Source: Trametopsis cervina
Taxonomy: Eukaryota; Basidiomycota; Agaricomycetes; Polyporales; Irpicaceae
DNA length: 64,000 nt
Assembly (NCBI GenBank): GCA_022385755.1
Contig: MU278349.1
Location: 1,426,001-1,490,000 of the forward strand
Direction: 5' to 3'
Part shown: positions 32,197 to 43,230 of the stretch, piece after piece
Layout of the letters: each line of letters starts with the position of its first letter
Numbering within the stretch: the first letter of the stretch is position 1
The notes under the pieces: generated by a model
Seen by the model: only the letters and a program-made list of their open reading frames with translations
What the model was told of the DNA's origin: nothing
The model's database searches: none
Translations under genes and position numbers: made by a program

Positions 32197-34405
32197 ATGT
32201 CCGTCTTTGAACCCGCCTCGTATATCATATTGCTTGTCGTGGGAGCAGCAACCCTGATCGTGTGGCTTTGCATGCGCCCTGCGAATAGCCCCCCTGGACC
32301 GCCTCTTAAGCCACTCATAGGCAATGCTCTGGACTTTGACCCCGCTGCACCCTGGACCACGTTCACCAAGTGGAAGAGTCGTTATGGTGCGTTATTAAGT
32401 TCTATTTCTTCGCTTTGAGTGCTGAACATATGTCAAGGCAATATCGTCGGCTTGCGCGCGCTCGGGAACAATATAGTCGTATTGAACGATCTCAAGACTA
32501 TCAACGACCTCTTTGACAAACGTAGCGCAACGTATTCATGTCGACCAGTGTTCACCGTCGCAAAACTCATGGGTCTTCACGACGTAATCGTTGTCGTATA
32601 GCACTGTTTATACTACCACTGATATATTTTCTTTGCTAGGGGATTCCACTCATGCCATATGGCCCAAGATGGCGTGCATCCCGCAGACTTGCACATCGAG
32701 CCCTTGCGCCGTCTGCTGCATCGAAATACTTCCAGGTTCAAGAGCAGATATCCGCTCTTCTCGTGATCGACATCCTCACAGATCCGGAAAACCTCTTCAA
32801 ACTCGTACGCATGTTCGTCCACTCTTTTCTACACAATAGCTCTTTCAAACTTTGTATCCTAGGGCCGCCGGCCGAATTATGTTATCCCTCACTTATGGTA
32901 TATCAGTTGACAAGAAGGACAACGAGGTGCGGTCTTCTCGCGGCGTCCGTGGCTCAGCTCTGACGGCATTTTAGTATTTCACACAAGCAGAAACGACTTT
33001 GAAGTTGGTTTGCGCATCATCTGTGCCGGGCGCATATCTATGCGATTTTCTACCTATCAGTAACGATCTTCGAGTTTCGTGAACTATTATTTGCTCACAT
33101 GATCACTTCAAACAGTGAAGTATTTACCGTCCTGGGTCCCGTTTCAACGTACGGCTGCGAGAGGCAAGCGGATGGTGGAAGCATTCGCTGCCTCACCATT
33201 TGAAAAGGTGAAGGTGGATATGGGAAGTTAACTCTTCATACCTCGAGTCGGTTTGAGTGTAATCTTAAGTTGTGCAGGCCGCTGGAACAGCGCCCCCCTC
33301 TCTGGCTCAAGATCTTCTCCTTAATGCTGATGAGAGCGCCGATTTCATAGATCACGAGCATCTCGTTAAATGGACCGCAGGTACGTAACATGCGTGATAT
33401 CTAAGCGACGAGGCCTGAGTAATTATGATGGTTCTATAGCTTCGATGTATGGAGGTACGCCAATGGAAGTATTGCATCGTTTACGTTTACGAAACCGCGA
33501 TGCTCAGCCGGAGGGGAAACCGTGAGCTCGCTATGAGCTTCTGTGTTCTCCGGGTGCTGACAATCTCTCAAATCAGACGTACTCCGCCGTGCTCAATTTC
33601 ATCATGGTCATGGCCTTGTACCCAGAGATTCAGAATCGCGCATTTGCAGAGATAGATTCAGTCCTCGGACCGAACCGATTGCCCACCGTGGAAGACAAGC
33701 CAAACCTCCCGTATCTCGACGCGGTCATCAAAGAAATGATGAGGTGGATGCCCATCTTACCACTTGGTAAGTGATCAGACCCATACGTTTCGGCCAGTAA
33801 CACAAGTTTCGTAGGTGTTGCGAGGCGCGCCACGGCTAAGGATAGCTATAATGGATATACCATACAAGAAGGCACAATCATCATGCCAAACGTTTGGTAT
33901 GTTGCATCATGGTGCCGGTGGCTTAGTTCAGCCCGAAACTTAGCTCACATGCATAGGGCCATTGCATTTGAACCGAATGCGAAATATCCACCTGAGACAT
34001 TCAACCCGGAGCGATTCCTCGACAGTCAACACCCTGCCACCGATCCTGCCACTTGGGCGTTCGGGTTTGGACGTCGGCACGTACCCATTATCTGACAACT
34101 CCCCACATAAGCCTAACCTTTCTTCGCGTCCAAAGCATATGCCCTGGCAAGTACGTCGGCGAGAACTCCGTGTTTATCCTGGTCGCCACCATCTTGCATG
34201 CCCTGCGCATTTCGGAGGACCCTGGCGAGCCTCTAGTGCCGCATTTTGCGACACATCTTGTCCGGTACGTTCTGCAATGACTCACATGTCTTGTCGGTCT
34301 CATCCTGAGCGGCGCTACTCGAGCAGATATCCGTTGCCTTTCAAATGTCGGTTTGAAGTACGTTCGAAAGAGAGAATTGAGATGCTTCGCGGAAGGAGTT
34401 CATGA
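32197..34405 (+). CDS. cytochrome P450 monooxygenase, 14 exons
   Basis: A microsomal P450. The N-terminal anchor [15 protein letters not shown] is followed by the hinge [13 protein letters not shown]. Exons: 32197-32386, 32438-32583, 32640-32812, 32863-32926, 32975-33059, 33116-33213, 33278-33380, 33440-33454, 33508-33521, 33577-33766, 33815-33896, 33957-34076, 34136-34264, 34327-34405; 1488 nt, 495 residues. Motifs: C-helix [11 protein letters not shown]-helix YGAGGETTYSAV (carried by exons of 15 and 14 nt), K-helix E-x-x-R (EMMRW), PERF, and heme loop FGFGRRICPG. The heme Cys is reached only if the intron at 34077-34135 uses a GC donor. The type fits Agaricomycete clan P450s (CYP64/OrdA-like plan); the substrate is unknown. 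If the GC intron fails, the gene is inactive. Confidence 0.85.
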
Positions 34406-34605
34406 ATAGTATAGTATTCACCATCACGCCTCAGCCGATGTTATATACTATATATATACTTCCTCTGTACTCGTGTGTTCGGAGAGATGCGTTGACTGAG
34501 TGAGACGATACGCATAGGGTGTGTCCGTTCCGTCAACGGATCAAAGTGTACATCACCTTGTAGACGCCTTTGCCCATTTTCCCCGCCATCCTATGACAAT
34601 GGGAT

Positions 34606-36112
34606 ATGCCTCGTCTGCTTCATCATCTCCTCGACGCCCTCCAAAAATCTCGGGGCCGCGGAAGTAGCTCACAATTACCTTCGAGAAAGCAGCGAGCACC
34701 TCGAAGCCTGCCTAGTTATCGACCTCTTCCTGTGACAAACGCGCTTCTCTCGCCACACGGACGAACGCGGTCGGTCTTGCTCGAGGATGTTAACCCGGTT
34801 GAGCACCGCGAAGCGTTCACGCGAAGAAGAAAGAGAGAGCCGAGCGTGTACGCTGGTGCGCGCGTAAAGGCGTCCTCTGCGACGATTGAAGAGGATGAGC
34901 CGACAGTCATGACGGAGGAAGAGCGAGAGCGGTGGGCGAATCCATATCGTGCGTCACAGGTCATTCATACAGCCAGGACGCAGCTCTAACAATTACGCAT
35001 GCAGTGCGGATGTTGTCTTCACCTATGCGTCGGTGCATTCTCACCAACACGAGACTGCCCATTGGTATGCCTCTTCGCTGTACATTTTGCTCGGATAGCA
35101 CTAAGACGCGAGTTCCACAGATTTTATGATACGCGTTTCCACAATGCGTGCGCCTACATCCCCGTTCGCCCCGGTGTTTGTACCAGATGGAGTGGAACAT
35201 CCTCGATATCGAGGAATCAGGTCGGGATATGGTCACTACGTCGTGTGCCACAGGGCAGCTTTCGATCATCTGCTTGAGTCGAAAGGTGCGTTTACACTTC
35301 CAGTCGATTGGTCGCAAGTTTCCATTCCATGACCTTCATTGCTCTATTTTTGTATAGCGATCCATAGACGGTACCTCAACGACATAGCGCCAACCGGTTC
35401 GCTCCTCATCCAACACATTGGGCATGTCCTCCGTGTGCGTGTACTTCAAGAGATCGAGCTTCTCACAGGGAGACTTCAAGCGCGACCATTGCTCGCTGAG
35501 AGCCGCCCTGTGATTCGCCGATTGAGGAGGTCAGAATGGATGGACATCAAGAACGAGGGTATCATTAACCACGAAGGGGCCGTTGCCGTTCTGGTCATCC
35601 CACCCCTTAACCGCAACAAGGAGACTAAGGAACGTCCTGCACCATCGAGCTCGTCTCTACCGGCAGAAGAGAGACCAGTAGAGGGCAATAAATCGTTCCC
35701 TATCTCAGTGCTTCATCCATCGAGACAACTCGAGACGGGCGAAGATACGTCAGGCTTCCTTCCGCAAGCACAAGTTCCTCTCTATCATGGAGTTTCTCTA
35801 TTCCCCCTTCCCTCTCAGAGGGCCGCTCTCCATGCAGGTATGAACAGCCTGCTTGGCACCGAGCGACGAGCGAGACAGAACGCACAAGGAAGCATAGACC
35901 AGAGTCAAAGCCCTGGTCAACATGACGACAAAAGCAGTCATGCGTATCTCCTCTACTCCAATCGGGACAGCCTGCTTCGAGCGGATTCAGTGCCCCTCGC
36001 GGTTGCGCTCTGGCGTTTGCGAATGTGGGAAGGCGAGAGTTGGGATAGCAGGAACGCAGAGGGGACCTATATGAGAAACCCTCCATGGTGGGATCGCAAT
36101 GCTGAGCGATGA
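34606..36112 (+). CDS. unrecognised conserved-looking protein, basic N-terminus
   Basis: I do not recognise the family with confidence. Four exons join cleanly: 34606 to about 34951 (MPRLLHHLLDALQKSRGRG), then LRMLSSPMRRCILTNTRLPI, then DFMIRVSTMRAP through YVVCHRAAFDHLLES, then a long exon from HRRYLNDIAPTG to the stop at 36112. The Arg/Ser-rich start without acidic residues could be a mitochondrial leader. The patch MRRCILTNTRLPIDFMIRV faintly resembles the bacterial YlxR/DUF448 core (C-x-x-T...P...I/L-R), only suggestively. LRVRVLQEIELLTGRL is a likely helix; the C-terminal half is polar with a W-rich end (NPPWWDRNAER). The reading frame and splice sites are well kept, so it is probably a real, expressed gene. 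Confidence 0.7.
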
Positions 36113-36166
36113 CAGGGAACAAAAACACCGTAGTCCATAGTACACTTTATCATACATTTGAGCTAA

Positions 36167-37166
36167 TTACGCCTCTACTTCCATCGGTGTGGCGGCGGGT
36201 TGTGATACGAGCTTGGAGGGATGGGATAGAACCTCATCACCTTCCCAGAACCGAGGAAGTTCATTCCCGGGTACGAAGAGTCGTTCAACGCCGTCCTCCG
36301 TGATGACGCACATACGGATAACACCTCCTGAGGAACCGTCGCGCGACATAGCGAGAGCCAGTGCTGTAGCAATAAAATGAGCGTCGTTGATTGTAGGTAA
36401 CGTGAATGCACTTACTGTTCTTGACGAAGTTGACTGTCTCATCTCTATCCCACCCATCCTTGTAAGTCGCATCGCAATATCCATAGACGTATGTCGAACC
36501 AGAACCTATGTGAGCAGCGTAAATCTGAGCATGCTCCATGAGAAGCTTGGCTACATACCTCCGATGGCCCAAGGTTGACGGAATAGGCCTCCTCCAAGAG
36601 GAATATTGTATACGCTTGGACCAACTTCCTTGTCCCAGCCTGCGACGATAATGCCTGCAGAAAGGGCATCCTTGTTGTCGTAACACATTTTCTGGAAGTA
36701 GTTGGCAGCAACGGCTACAGTCGGAGGGGCACCAGTGCTTTGTCTACGGAAGAGAACCCGGATCCCGTTAGCGAGGGTTATGGGATTTGCACAGATGACA
36801 GCTGCCTACGCGAGGTATTGCAGAGCGTAATGAACGTTGTCTGCGACGGCTTGTGTATCTGCAGCTGATCCTGAACGGCAGCAGTAAATGCGGTCATGTA
36901 CGTGCGTAAGCTTGTCGGTAACTCGGTTGGCCTGGTAGACAGTCAGGACAGCCGACGAAGAAAGGTGACATTTTGGCATACGATGTAAGAACCCGTCGTT
37001 GTACGCGAGTCGGCACCGACGACCACTCCGTTTTTGAACTGGACTGCCATGATCGAGGTCTATAACAGTATAAGTTGCGAGACAGATATATACTTCTTGC
37101 GAATGGAATACATACACCAAGGTTAACCTCCCCGGCCTTCAGCTGCTGCATGTCGACCGTCTGCAT
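36167..37166 (-). CDS. PRE3: 20S proteasome subunit beta1 (caspase-like)
   Basis: Pre3/PSMB6 forms the post-acidic (caspase-like) active site of the 20S core. Start at 37166. A short propeptide, [17 protein letters not shown], is cut before the catalytic Thr of [18 protein letters not shown]; the Gly/Thr pair is rejoined across an intron (donor GTATGT, acceptor TTATAG). Asp17 lies in [15 protein letters not shown] and Lys33 in VTDKL. Other family blocks are [48 protein letters not shown] and [14 protein letters not shown]. The stop is at 36167-36169. The basic R of RTTTG follows the yeast Pre3 pattern. It is transcribed away from RPN12, with 226 bp between the starts. Confidence 0.96.
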
Positions 37167-37392
37167 GGTGAATATGAGTCGCGTGTACGGTGCGGTGTGG
37201 TGAGTGAGGGAAGGTATAGATGGAGGTCCAAGATGGCAAGCAGTAATAGTATTGAGGTGACGCGTCGCGATACGCGCGTCGGTCCAGCCTCGTGCTTTCT
37301 GCCACAACCGATTTACGACTTGTTCACTGTTGATCTTCAACTACTCACATCCGCGTTTACTCTAACAATCTGTGCTACTTTTGACGTGTATA
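37167..37392. promoter_or_regulatory. bidirectional promoter PRE3 / RPN12 with MCB-like sites
   Basis: These 226 bp separate two divergent proteasome starts. The core contains GGTGACGCG at 37256-37264, overlapping ACGCGT at 37260-37265, and ACGCGC at 37272-37277. I looked for the yeast Rpn4 box GGTGGCAAA and found only a two-mismatch variant (GATGGCAAG), so control may differ from yeast. Confidence 0.55.
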
Positions 37393-38479
37393 ATGGCGAC
37401 GCAACTCGGGTCGTTGTACCAGGAATTACTCAAGGCGTTCACTTCGCAGCCTTCGGATCTGCAGAAGTGCGGCACGATATTGGCTCAGCTCAAGGTGAGC
37501 TCAAGATCTAAAGTTGTGGATTGACCTTTGTATGGCCGATACTGAGGCGTACATAGATTGGACTCATCCAGGCTGGTCTGCTAATCCCCCAGGGAGATGT
37601 TAACCTGGAGGATCTCGCAGTTGCACGTATGGTGCTCTCAGCAGCTCAATTGTACCTTCCGTACTGACCGTGTTATTTCTCTCCTTCAGGTGAGATACTG
37701 GAAATTGGAGCGATATGGAGTATAAGAACGAAAGATATACCCTCTTTCGATCGTTACTTCTCGCAACTCCAGACCTTCTACAACGACTACAGGTTTGTCT
37801 CTGAGACTTACACGTTCGACCATATCTAAATGTGCCCTCTTTAGCTCGGTGCTTCCTCAATCACCGCGTGAATTCCCTATCCGTGGCCTCAATCTCATCC
37901 GACTGCTCACTCAGAACCGTATTGCCGAGTTCCATACCACGCTGGAGTCTCTGCCTCTCCCCGCCGACTCGCTCACATCGAACCCATACATCAGCCATCC
38001 TATCAACCTCGAACGGTGGTTGATGGAAGGCAGCTACAGCAAAGTATGGAATGCGCGCGAGGAGGCACCTGCGGACGAGTACAAGTTCTTTGTAGATTCA
38101 CTTATGGGGACTATTCGGTACGCTAAGTGTTTTCTCTGCTACTTGATTCGGGGACTGAACGTCACATGTGCTGCAATAGGAATGAGATTGCAAGCTGTGA
38201 AGAAGCTGCCTACAACAGTCTGCCCATTAAGGATGCGGCGACATTGCTGTTCTTCCGCACTCAATCGGAGCTACTGTCTTATGCTCAGCAGGTGTGTGGG
38301 ATGCTACTTGATCATAAGAATTCGCGTCTCATTGTCATCGATAGCGCGGCTGGCAGGTAGATTTATCCGCAAGTACGATCACCTTCACTCAGAAGGGTGA
38401 GGAGAAAATGGAGATACCAAAGGACAAGCTCATTTCGGCCAATCTTCTCTATGCGCGTGAACTGGAGATGATTGTGTAG
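37393..38479 (+). CDS. RPN12: 26S proteasome regulatory lid subunit Rpn12
   Basis: Rpn12 (PSMD8) is the PCI-domain lid subunit whose addition completes lid assembly. Start at 37393 ([16 protein letters not shown]). The spliced product runs [55 protein letters not shown], then the family signature [20 protein letters not shown] with the helix [10 protein letters not shown]. The C-terminal PCI winged helix follows ([39 protein letters not shown]), ending [15 protein letters not shown]. The stop is at 38477-38479. Several introns of about 50-65 nt. Tail-to-tail with PRE10, 119 bp between the stop codons. Confidence 0.93.
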
Positions 38480-38598
38480 AATACATGCCAATTGTTCCTT
38501 ACTTGTAGCGATATAATTTTAACCCACTCTATACAGATGCGAGATGAAAGAGAAGCGAAAGCCGATGGTATTACACGAAAAGTCATGACAAGATTCAG

Positions 38599-39653
38599 TT
38601 ACTCGAATGTCTCCAAAGCCGCCTTCGCCTTCTGTTCAGCCTCCGCAAGCAGATCTTTGGGTACGGGCGTATGCAGTCCGTTGGTTTCGTCACCAATCCA
38701 AGTCATTTCAAGCTCAAACTCCTTCTCTTTCGCGTCATCGTGCACGAGGTATATACTGCAACAAAAACCATGAGATGAAACCACAAAATACTTCCGATAC
38801 ACTCACATGCGTGCGGCTTCCATAACTGCTTCCCGAGTTGTGAGTTCTGCAAGCTTTAGCTTCTCGATCTCTGTCTTCGCCAGTTGGCGTCCCTTGCCCA
38901 CTGCTGCACCGTGATAGCCCTGAAGTGCGCGTTAGCTGAAAGTCATTTTAAACCATGCAAATGCATACGTATGCGATGCCACTCGGCTCAATGATATATA
39001 ACTGCGGACCGTTGACATCCACGCCACCGATAATTGTGCTCACACCGAATGGTCGCACTGACGAATACAGGGTATACGCTTGGACTGTCATCGCCAGGCG
39101 ACTGACGAGTTCCTAGGACTATCATTAGGTGGTGCATGTTATTCAGCATGATTGAGACGAACTTTCAGTAGCGGTGCCTGTCGCATCATACTTCGGTGGC
39201 TATGTACTTCATCACGGGCTCGGTTGGCTATTTGACGACCATCCGCGAGGAAGCCTGCGGTAGCCTGGAGAGTGTTAGATCGAGGGAGCATCTACAAAGA
39301 ACATACACACCAGCCCAATATGTCTCTCTACACTCTGTATTCTCCTGTTTGCTTCAGGGACCAGGAGCTTTGAATGTATGATCTTCTCCACTGCAAGGAC
39401 GATACCATCCTTAACTCTCAGACCAATTGCCGTTCTACGACAAGAGAGTGTTCATTACTAGGACTACTTTCAAGGTTTAAATGAATGCGTACCCTGAGTT
39501 CTCTACGGCTTTGTTTGCGTACTCAACCTAAGCAAAGCTGTGATCAATTTACTGCACAAGAGGGGGCGTTCTAATGAAACTAACCTGGAAGATTCGACCA
39601 TCGGGAGAATATGTACTCGCAGATAAATCATAGCCTGTACCAATCGAAGTCAT
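38599..39653 (-). CDS. PRE10: 20S proteasome subunit alpha7
   Basis: Pre10/PSMA3 is a non-catalytic alpha-ring subunit. The N-terminal proteasome-A signature is complete: [20 protein letters not shown] then [35 protein letters not shown] follows, then [56 protein letters not shown] and [19 protein letters not shown]. The C-terminus has the acidic alpha7 type ([25 protein letters not shown]). Start at 39653, stop at 38599-38601; about seven short introns. [11 protein letters not shown] and ETNGLH distinguish alpha7 from other alpha subunits. It is divergent from RNR2. Confidence 0.95.
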
Positions 39654-39915
39654 GCTGGTCTATCCTTGATGTATTGTAGAGAATGTGTCGCTCTGGGTGG
39701 CGAGAAAGGTCGATCTAAGGATAAGTGTACGCGACTTCAGGACGCGCAAGCATCCCAAGGGTGACGCGGACGCGTAAACGTGGGAATGTAATAACGTGAC
39801 CTTATTGAAGTACGGTCTACCCGATATAGAAAGTCCGTTCCTTGTGATTGGGAATTTTCTTTCTACTTTACTCATCATCGCTATCTACTCGAGATTCCTG
39901 CTACACCCAGTTCGC
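39654..39915. promoter_or_regulatory. bidirectional promoter PRE10 / RNR2 with MCB-like cluster
   Basis: This 262-bp spacer contains ACGCGC (39742-39747), ACGCGG (39764-39769) and ACGCGT (39770-39775), all about 140-175 bp upstream of the RNR2 ATG. The 9-mer GGTGACGCG (39760-39768) also occurs in the PRE3/RPN12 promoter. MCB boxes are the classic MBF sites of RNR genes in yeasts; function here is inferred. Confidence 0.55.
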
Positions 39916-41314
39916 ATGTCCTTCAAAGTGTACCAGTCGCAAAACACCAGCCCTAATTCTACAGTCATATCGGCTTCTGAGTCAAGACAATCGCTAGAAT
40001 GGAATCTTCATGATGCAAAGCAAGCAATGAACGGTACGAGCACGTCCATGAATGATGAGGAACGCTTCAATCGCTTCGTGGGCGAAGTAGACCTACCGGA
40101 AGGTGTGTATGCTGCAGTAGTTATACCTCCGGAGATTCACTTGTGATAGACCGGGAGCCGCTACTTATAGAGTCCAAGCGACGCTTCGTCCTCTTTCCAA
40201 TTCAGTATGAAGAGGTCAGACCACCAGGACCTCATCCCCTAATCCATGCTGAACACACCTGCAGATCTGGCGCATGTACAAGAAGGCTGAAGCGTCCTTC
40301 TGGACCGCAGAAGAAATAGACCTTGGGCATGACTTAGTAGACTGGAATGACAAACTCAACGATGCAGAACGCAAATTCGTATCGCATGTGCTAGCCTTCT
40401 TCGCCGCTTCGGACGGTATTGTGAATGAAAATCTACTGGAGCGGTTTGCCGGCGAGGTCCAAGCAGCAGAAGCGCGGTGTTTCTATGGGTTCCAGATCAT
40501 GATAGAGAACGTACATTCGGAGACGTATTCCCTCCTCATTGATACCTATATCAAGGACCGTGAGCAAAGACAACACCTATTTTCGGCGATAGATACTATC
40601 CCTGGAGTCAAGAAGAAGGCTGACTGGGCGCTGCGATGGATTGCGGACAAAAGGTCGTCGTTTGGAGTGCGGCTCGTCGCTTTCGCAGTAGTGGAGGGTA
40701 TATTTTTCTCTGGATGCTTCGCCTCGATATTCTGGTTGAAGAAGCGCGGCCTGATGCCCGGGCTGACCTTTTCGAACGAATTGATAAGTCGTGACGAGGG
40801 CATGCACACCGACTTTGCCTGTCTCCTTTTCCGACATCTCAAGAAGCGACCGCACCCTGATGTCATTGTTGAACTGGTTACTGAGGCAGTCGAGGTAGAG
40901 AAAGAATTCTTCACCGGTATGTTCCTCGCTCCCGTCGTTGTGAATATTTCCTGACCTCACTCTCAGAGGCGCTGTCGGTGGATCTCATTGGGATGAATGA
41001 GAGTCTGATGCATCAGTATATTGAGTTCGTTGCGGACCGTTTGCTCGTAGCTCTTGGAAACAAGAAGCATTACCACGCCAGGAACCCGTTCGACTTCATG
41101 GACATGATATCGCTGCAAGGCAAAACCAACTTCTTCGAGAAGCGTGTGTCCGAATATCAAAGAGCGAACTTCAGCGGCTCTACATCTGAGACCGATTTGC
41201 CTGCGACCCAGAAGAATGAGCGAGTCTTGTAAGTTTTGATCTAACTTTCGAGACAAACAGCCAGTGCTTACCACAGTGTATTTTTCATAGCACCACCGAT
41301 GAAGACTTTTGAGT
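39916..41314 (+). CDS. RNR2: ribonucleotide reductase small subunit (class Ia)
   Basis: RNR2 holds the diferric-tyrosyl radical cofactor needed by the large subunit to make dNTPs. The start at 39916 ([14 protein letters not shown]) is preferred to an upstream in-frame ATG at 39796 inside the promoter. Motifs: [34 protein letters not shown] (Asp ligand), DGIVNENL (Glu ligand), [20 protein letters not shown] (Glu and His ligands and the radical Tyr), [26 protein letters not shown] (Glu/His ligands), [19 protein letters not shown]. The C-terminal large-subunit-binding peptide FTTDEDF is encoded mostly by a last exon of 22 nt after a GTAAGT...CATAG intron, with TGA at 41312-41314. Two further introns lie near the 5' end and one before EALSVDL. 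Confidence 0.95.
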
Positions 41315-41457
41315 GTCCCTAATTCCCATAGTCGCCCACCATTCGCATACTGTCGTCTTGTGGTACAACTGTATTTCAGTATTTTTATCACATATTATGT
41401 GCATAGCGTAGTAGTACATGTAATTGACCACTTATAAGAAGTCACGACGGCGATCGA

Positions 41458-43230
41458 CTACTTTTTAGATATATGCACAACTGAAGGTAATTCGTTAGTT
41501 TAATGCGAAACCGATTCGCAATGTAGAACTGACCGTCTTCATCCTCTAACACATGATCCAAACCAACCTTCTGCCCTCGTGTATGCTTCGCACTTGCACC
41601 CCAGACGACGGCACTTCATGCCGCGCCAGCAGGGTCAGCATACATAGTCATCGCAAGTATTAACCTGATCACTTACTACTTCATTTGCTTGGCGATCTCC
41701 TTATGGATCGAGTTACAGAAGTCCTCTACTGAACACTTTCCACGACGGAGAACGACGGGGGAATTGTAGTCCGGTGCCAATCCGCGCGGTTTCGTGTACA
41801 CCCGCACGAGGTTGAGGGTTTGCCACATCTTCTCGATCAACTCGTCGATGTTCATCCATTCACGAGAGGAAACCGGCACGCTCATGGGAATCTTGTATCT
41901 GCATACGAGTAAGCCTGGCAACATTGATATGCGAACACAATACGTACAGCAAATCGAGCTCTTCGATGGAGATAGCGTCGATCTAGAACCAAAAAACTTC
42001 AGTACAATGCGAGGGACAGCGTGTGCGCATAAGGCGAACCTTGTTCAAAACCTGGTGATAGAAGTTAGCTCGGGGAATGTTGCATCCGTGTGTAAATGAA
42101 AATTTACTCACGTATATTGCGGGAATATACACCCTGTTGCCCTCGATAACATCCACCAGGTCGTCCGCAGTCGCACCTGCTTGTCGTATGGCTACATCTG
42201 CGTTGCTGATTTTGTATTCGCTGAGCACAGCTTTGATTTCGTCGTGGTCTATGTTCGTCAACGGCACTGTGTTGGTGACTGAGACTCCTCCTTTGTCCTT
42301 CTTGCGAACTGTGATGTTAGGGGGCTTCTTGTTCAGCCTGATACCGAAGCCTTCTAGCTCCGTTTCGATGAGCTTCTTGTCGCCGAGCGGTTTGAGAACA
42401 TCGAGGACGATAAATATTAGATGACATGTGCGAGCGACTGGATGGTACTGAGTGTTTCATATCAATACTTGGCGGGGCGTGTCACATACCGGCGATGACT
42501 ATTCCAGTTATGTCAGAAACGGTCTACACAGCGTGTCCTAATAATAAACTGACCTTGACGACCTCGACCACGTCCATCATTTGCGCCCTCAATGATACCA
42601 GCTTTGTTACATCAGTTGATTTGTGCCATTGGTATGTGTTGGACTGTTAAGACTTACGAAGGTCCAGAATTTGTATAGGCGCACCATGCACCTTCACTGT
42701 TCCCGGTACTGTGGTAAGTGTTGTGAAGTCGATCTCGGAAGCCTCAGAGTGCGTGCCAGTCAATTTTGACATGAGAGTGGACTGCATCCTCATTGTGAAC
42801 GGTATGTAGAACACGTGCAGGCCGGAAACGCACCTTTCCAACAGATGGAAATCCGACAAAACCAACTGTTGCAATACCTGTACGGGCGACATCGAAGCCG
42901 AGACCTCCCCCGCCTCCTCCACCGGTAGAAGGACTGATCAATTCGCGCCGGAGTTTGGCAAGTTTGGCTTTTAGCTGTCCCAAGTGATAGCTGGTCGCCT
43001 TGTTCTTTTGCGCTGACGGTCATTGATGGCATGTTTAAGCAGATGCATGAGACGTGGAAATGAGAACATACTCCGATTCTGCGAGACTACTGTGAATATT
43101 CTTCGCTTTGCCACTTTCTCTGTAAACTCACCATCTCATCTTCGACTTCCTGGGTAAAAACATTATTGTTAGGCTGGGACTAGCAAAAGGCATTGTTAGA
43201 GCATACTTTGATCTTCTGAACAGTCGTCAT
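41458..43230 (-). CDS. RBG1: developmentally regulated GTP-binding protein 1 (Rbg1/DRG1)
   Basis: A ribosome-associated Obg-HflX-class GTPase that relieves stalled translation with its partner (DFRP1/Tma46). The first exons encode [14 protein letters not shown] and [17 protein letters not shown]; exons 1-3 are only 24, 18 and 7 nt. G1 is GFPSVGKSTLMSKL, G2 lies in the switch TTLTTVPG, G3 is [13 protein letters not shown] (Walker-B DLPG), G4 is LNKID and G5 is in PVSSREW. The TGS domain follows ([34 protein letters not shown]), then [20 protein letters not shown]. The C-terminus EDEDVVHISKK comes from a final small exon with stop at 41458-41460. Length about 365, as in the family. DRG1 rather than DRG2 follows from RTQKNKAT and the C-terminus. 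Confidence 0.94.

Noticed and set aside
37231..37240. GATGGCAAG as an Rpn4/PACE site
   Set aside because: It differs from GGTGGCAAA at two positions and occurs once; not enough to call.
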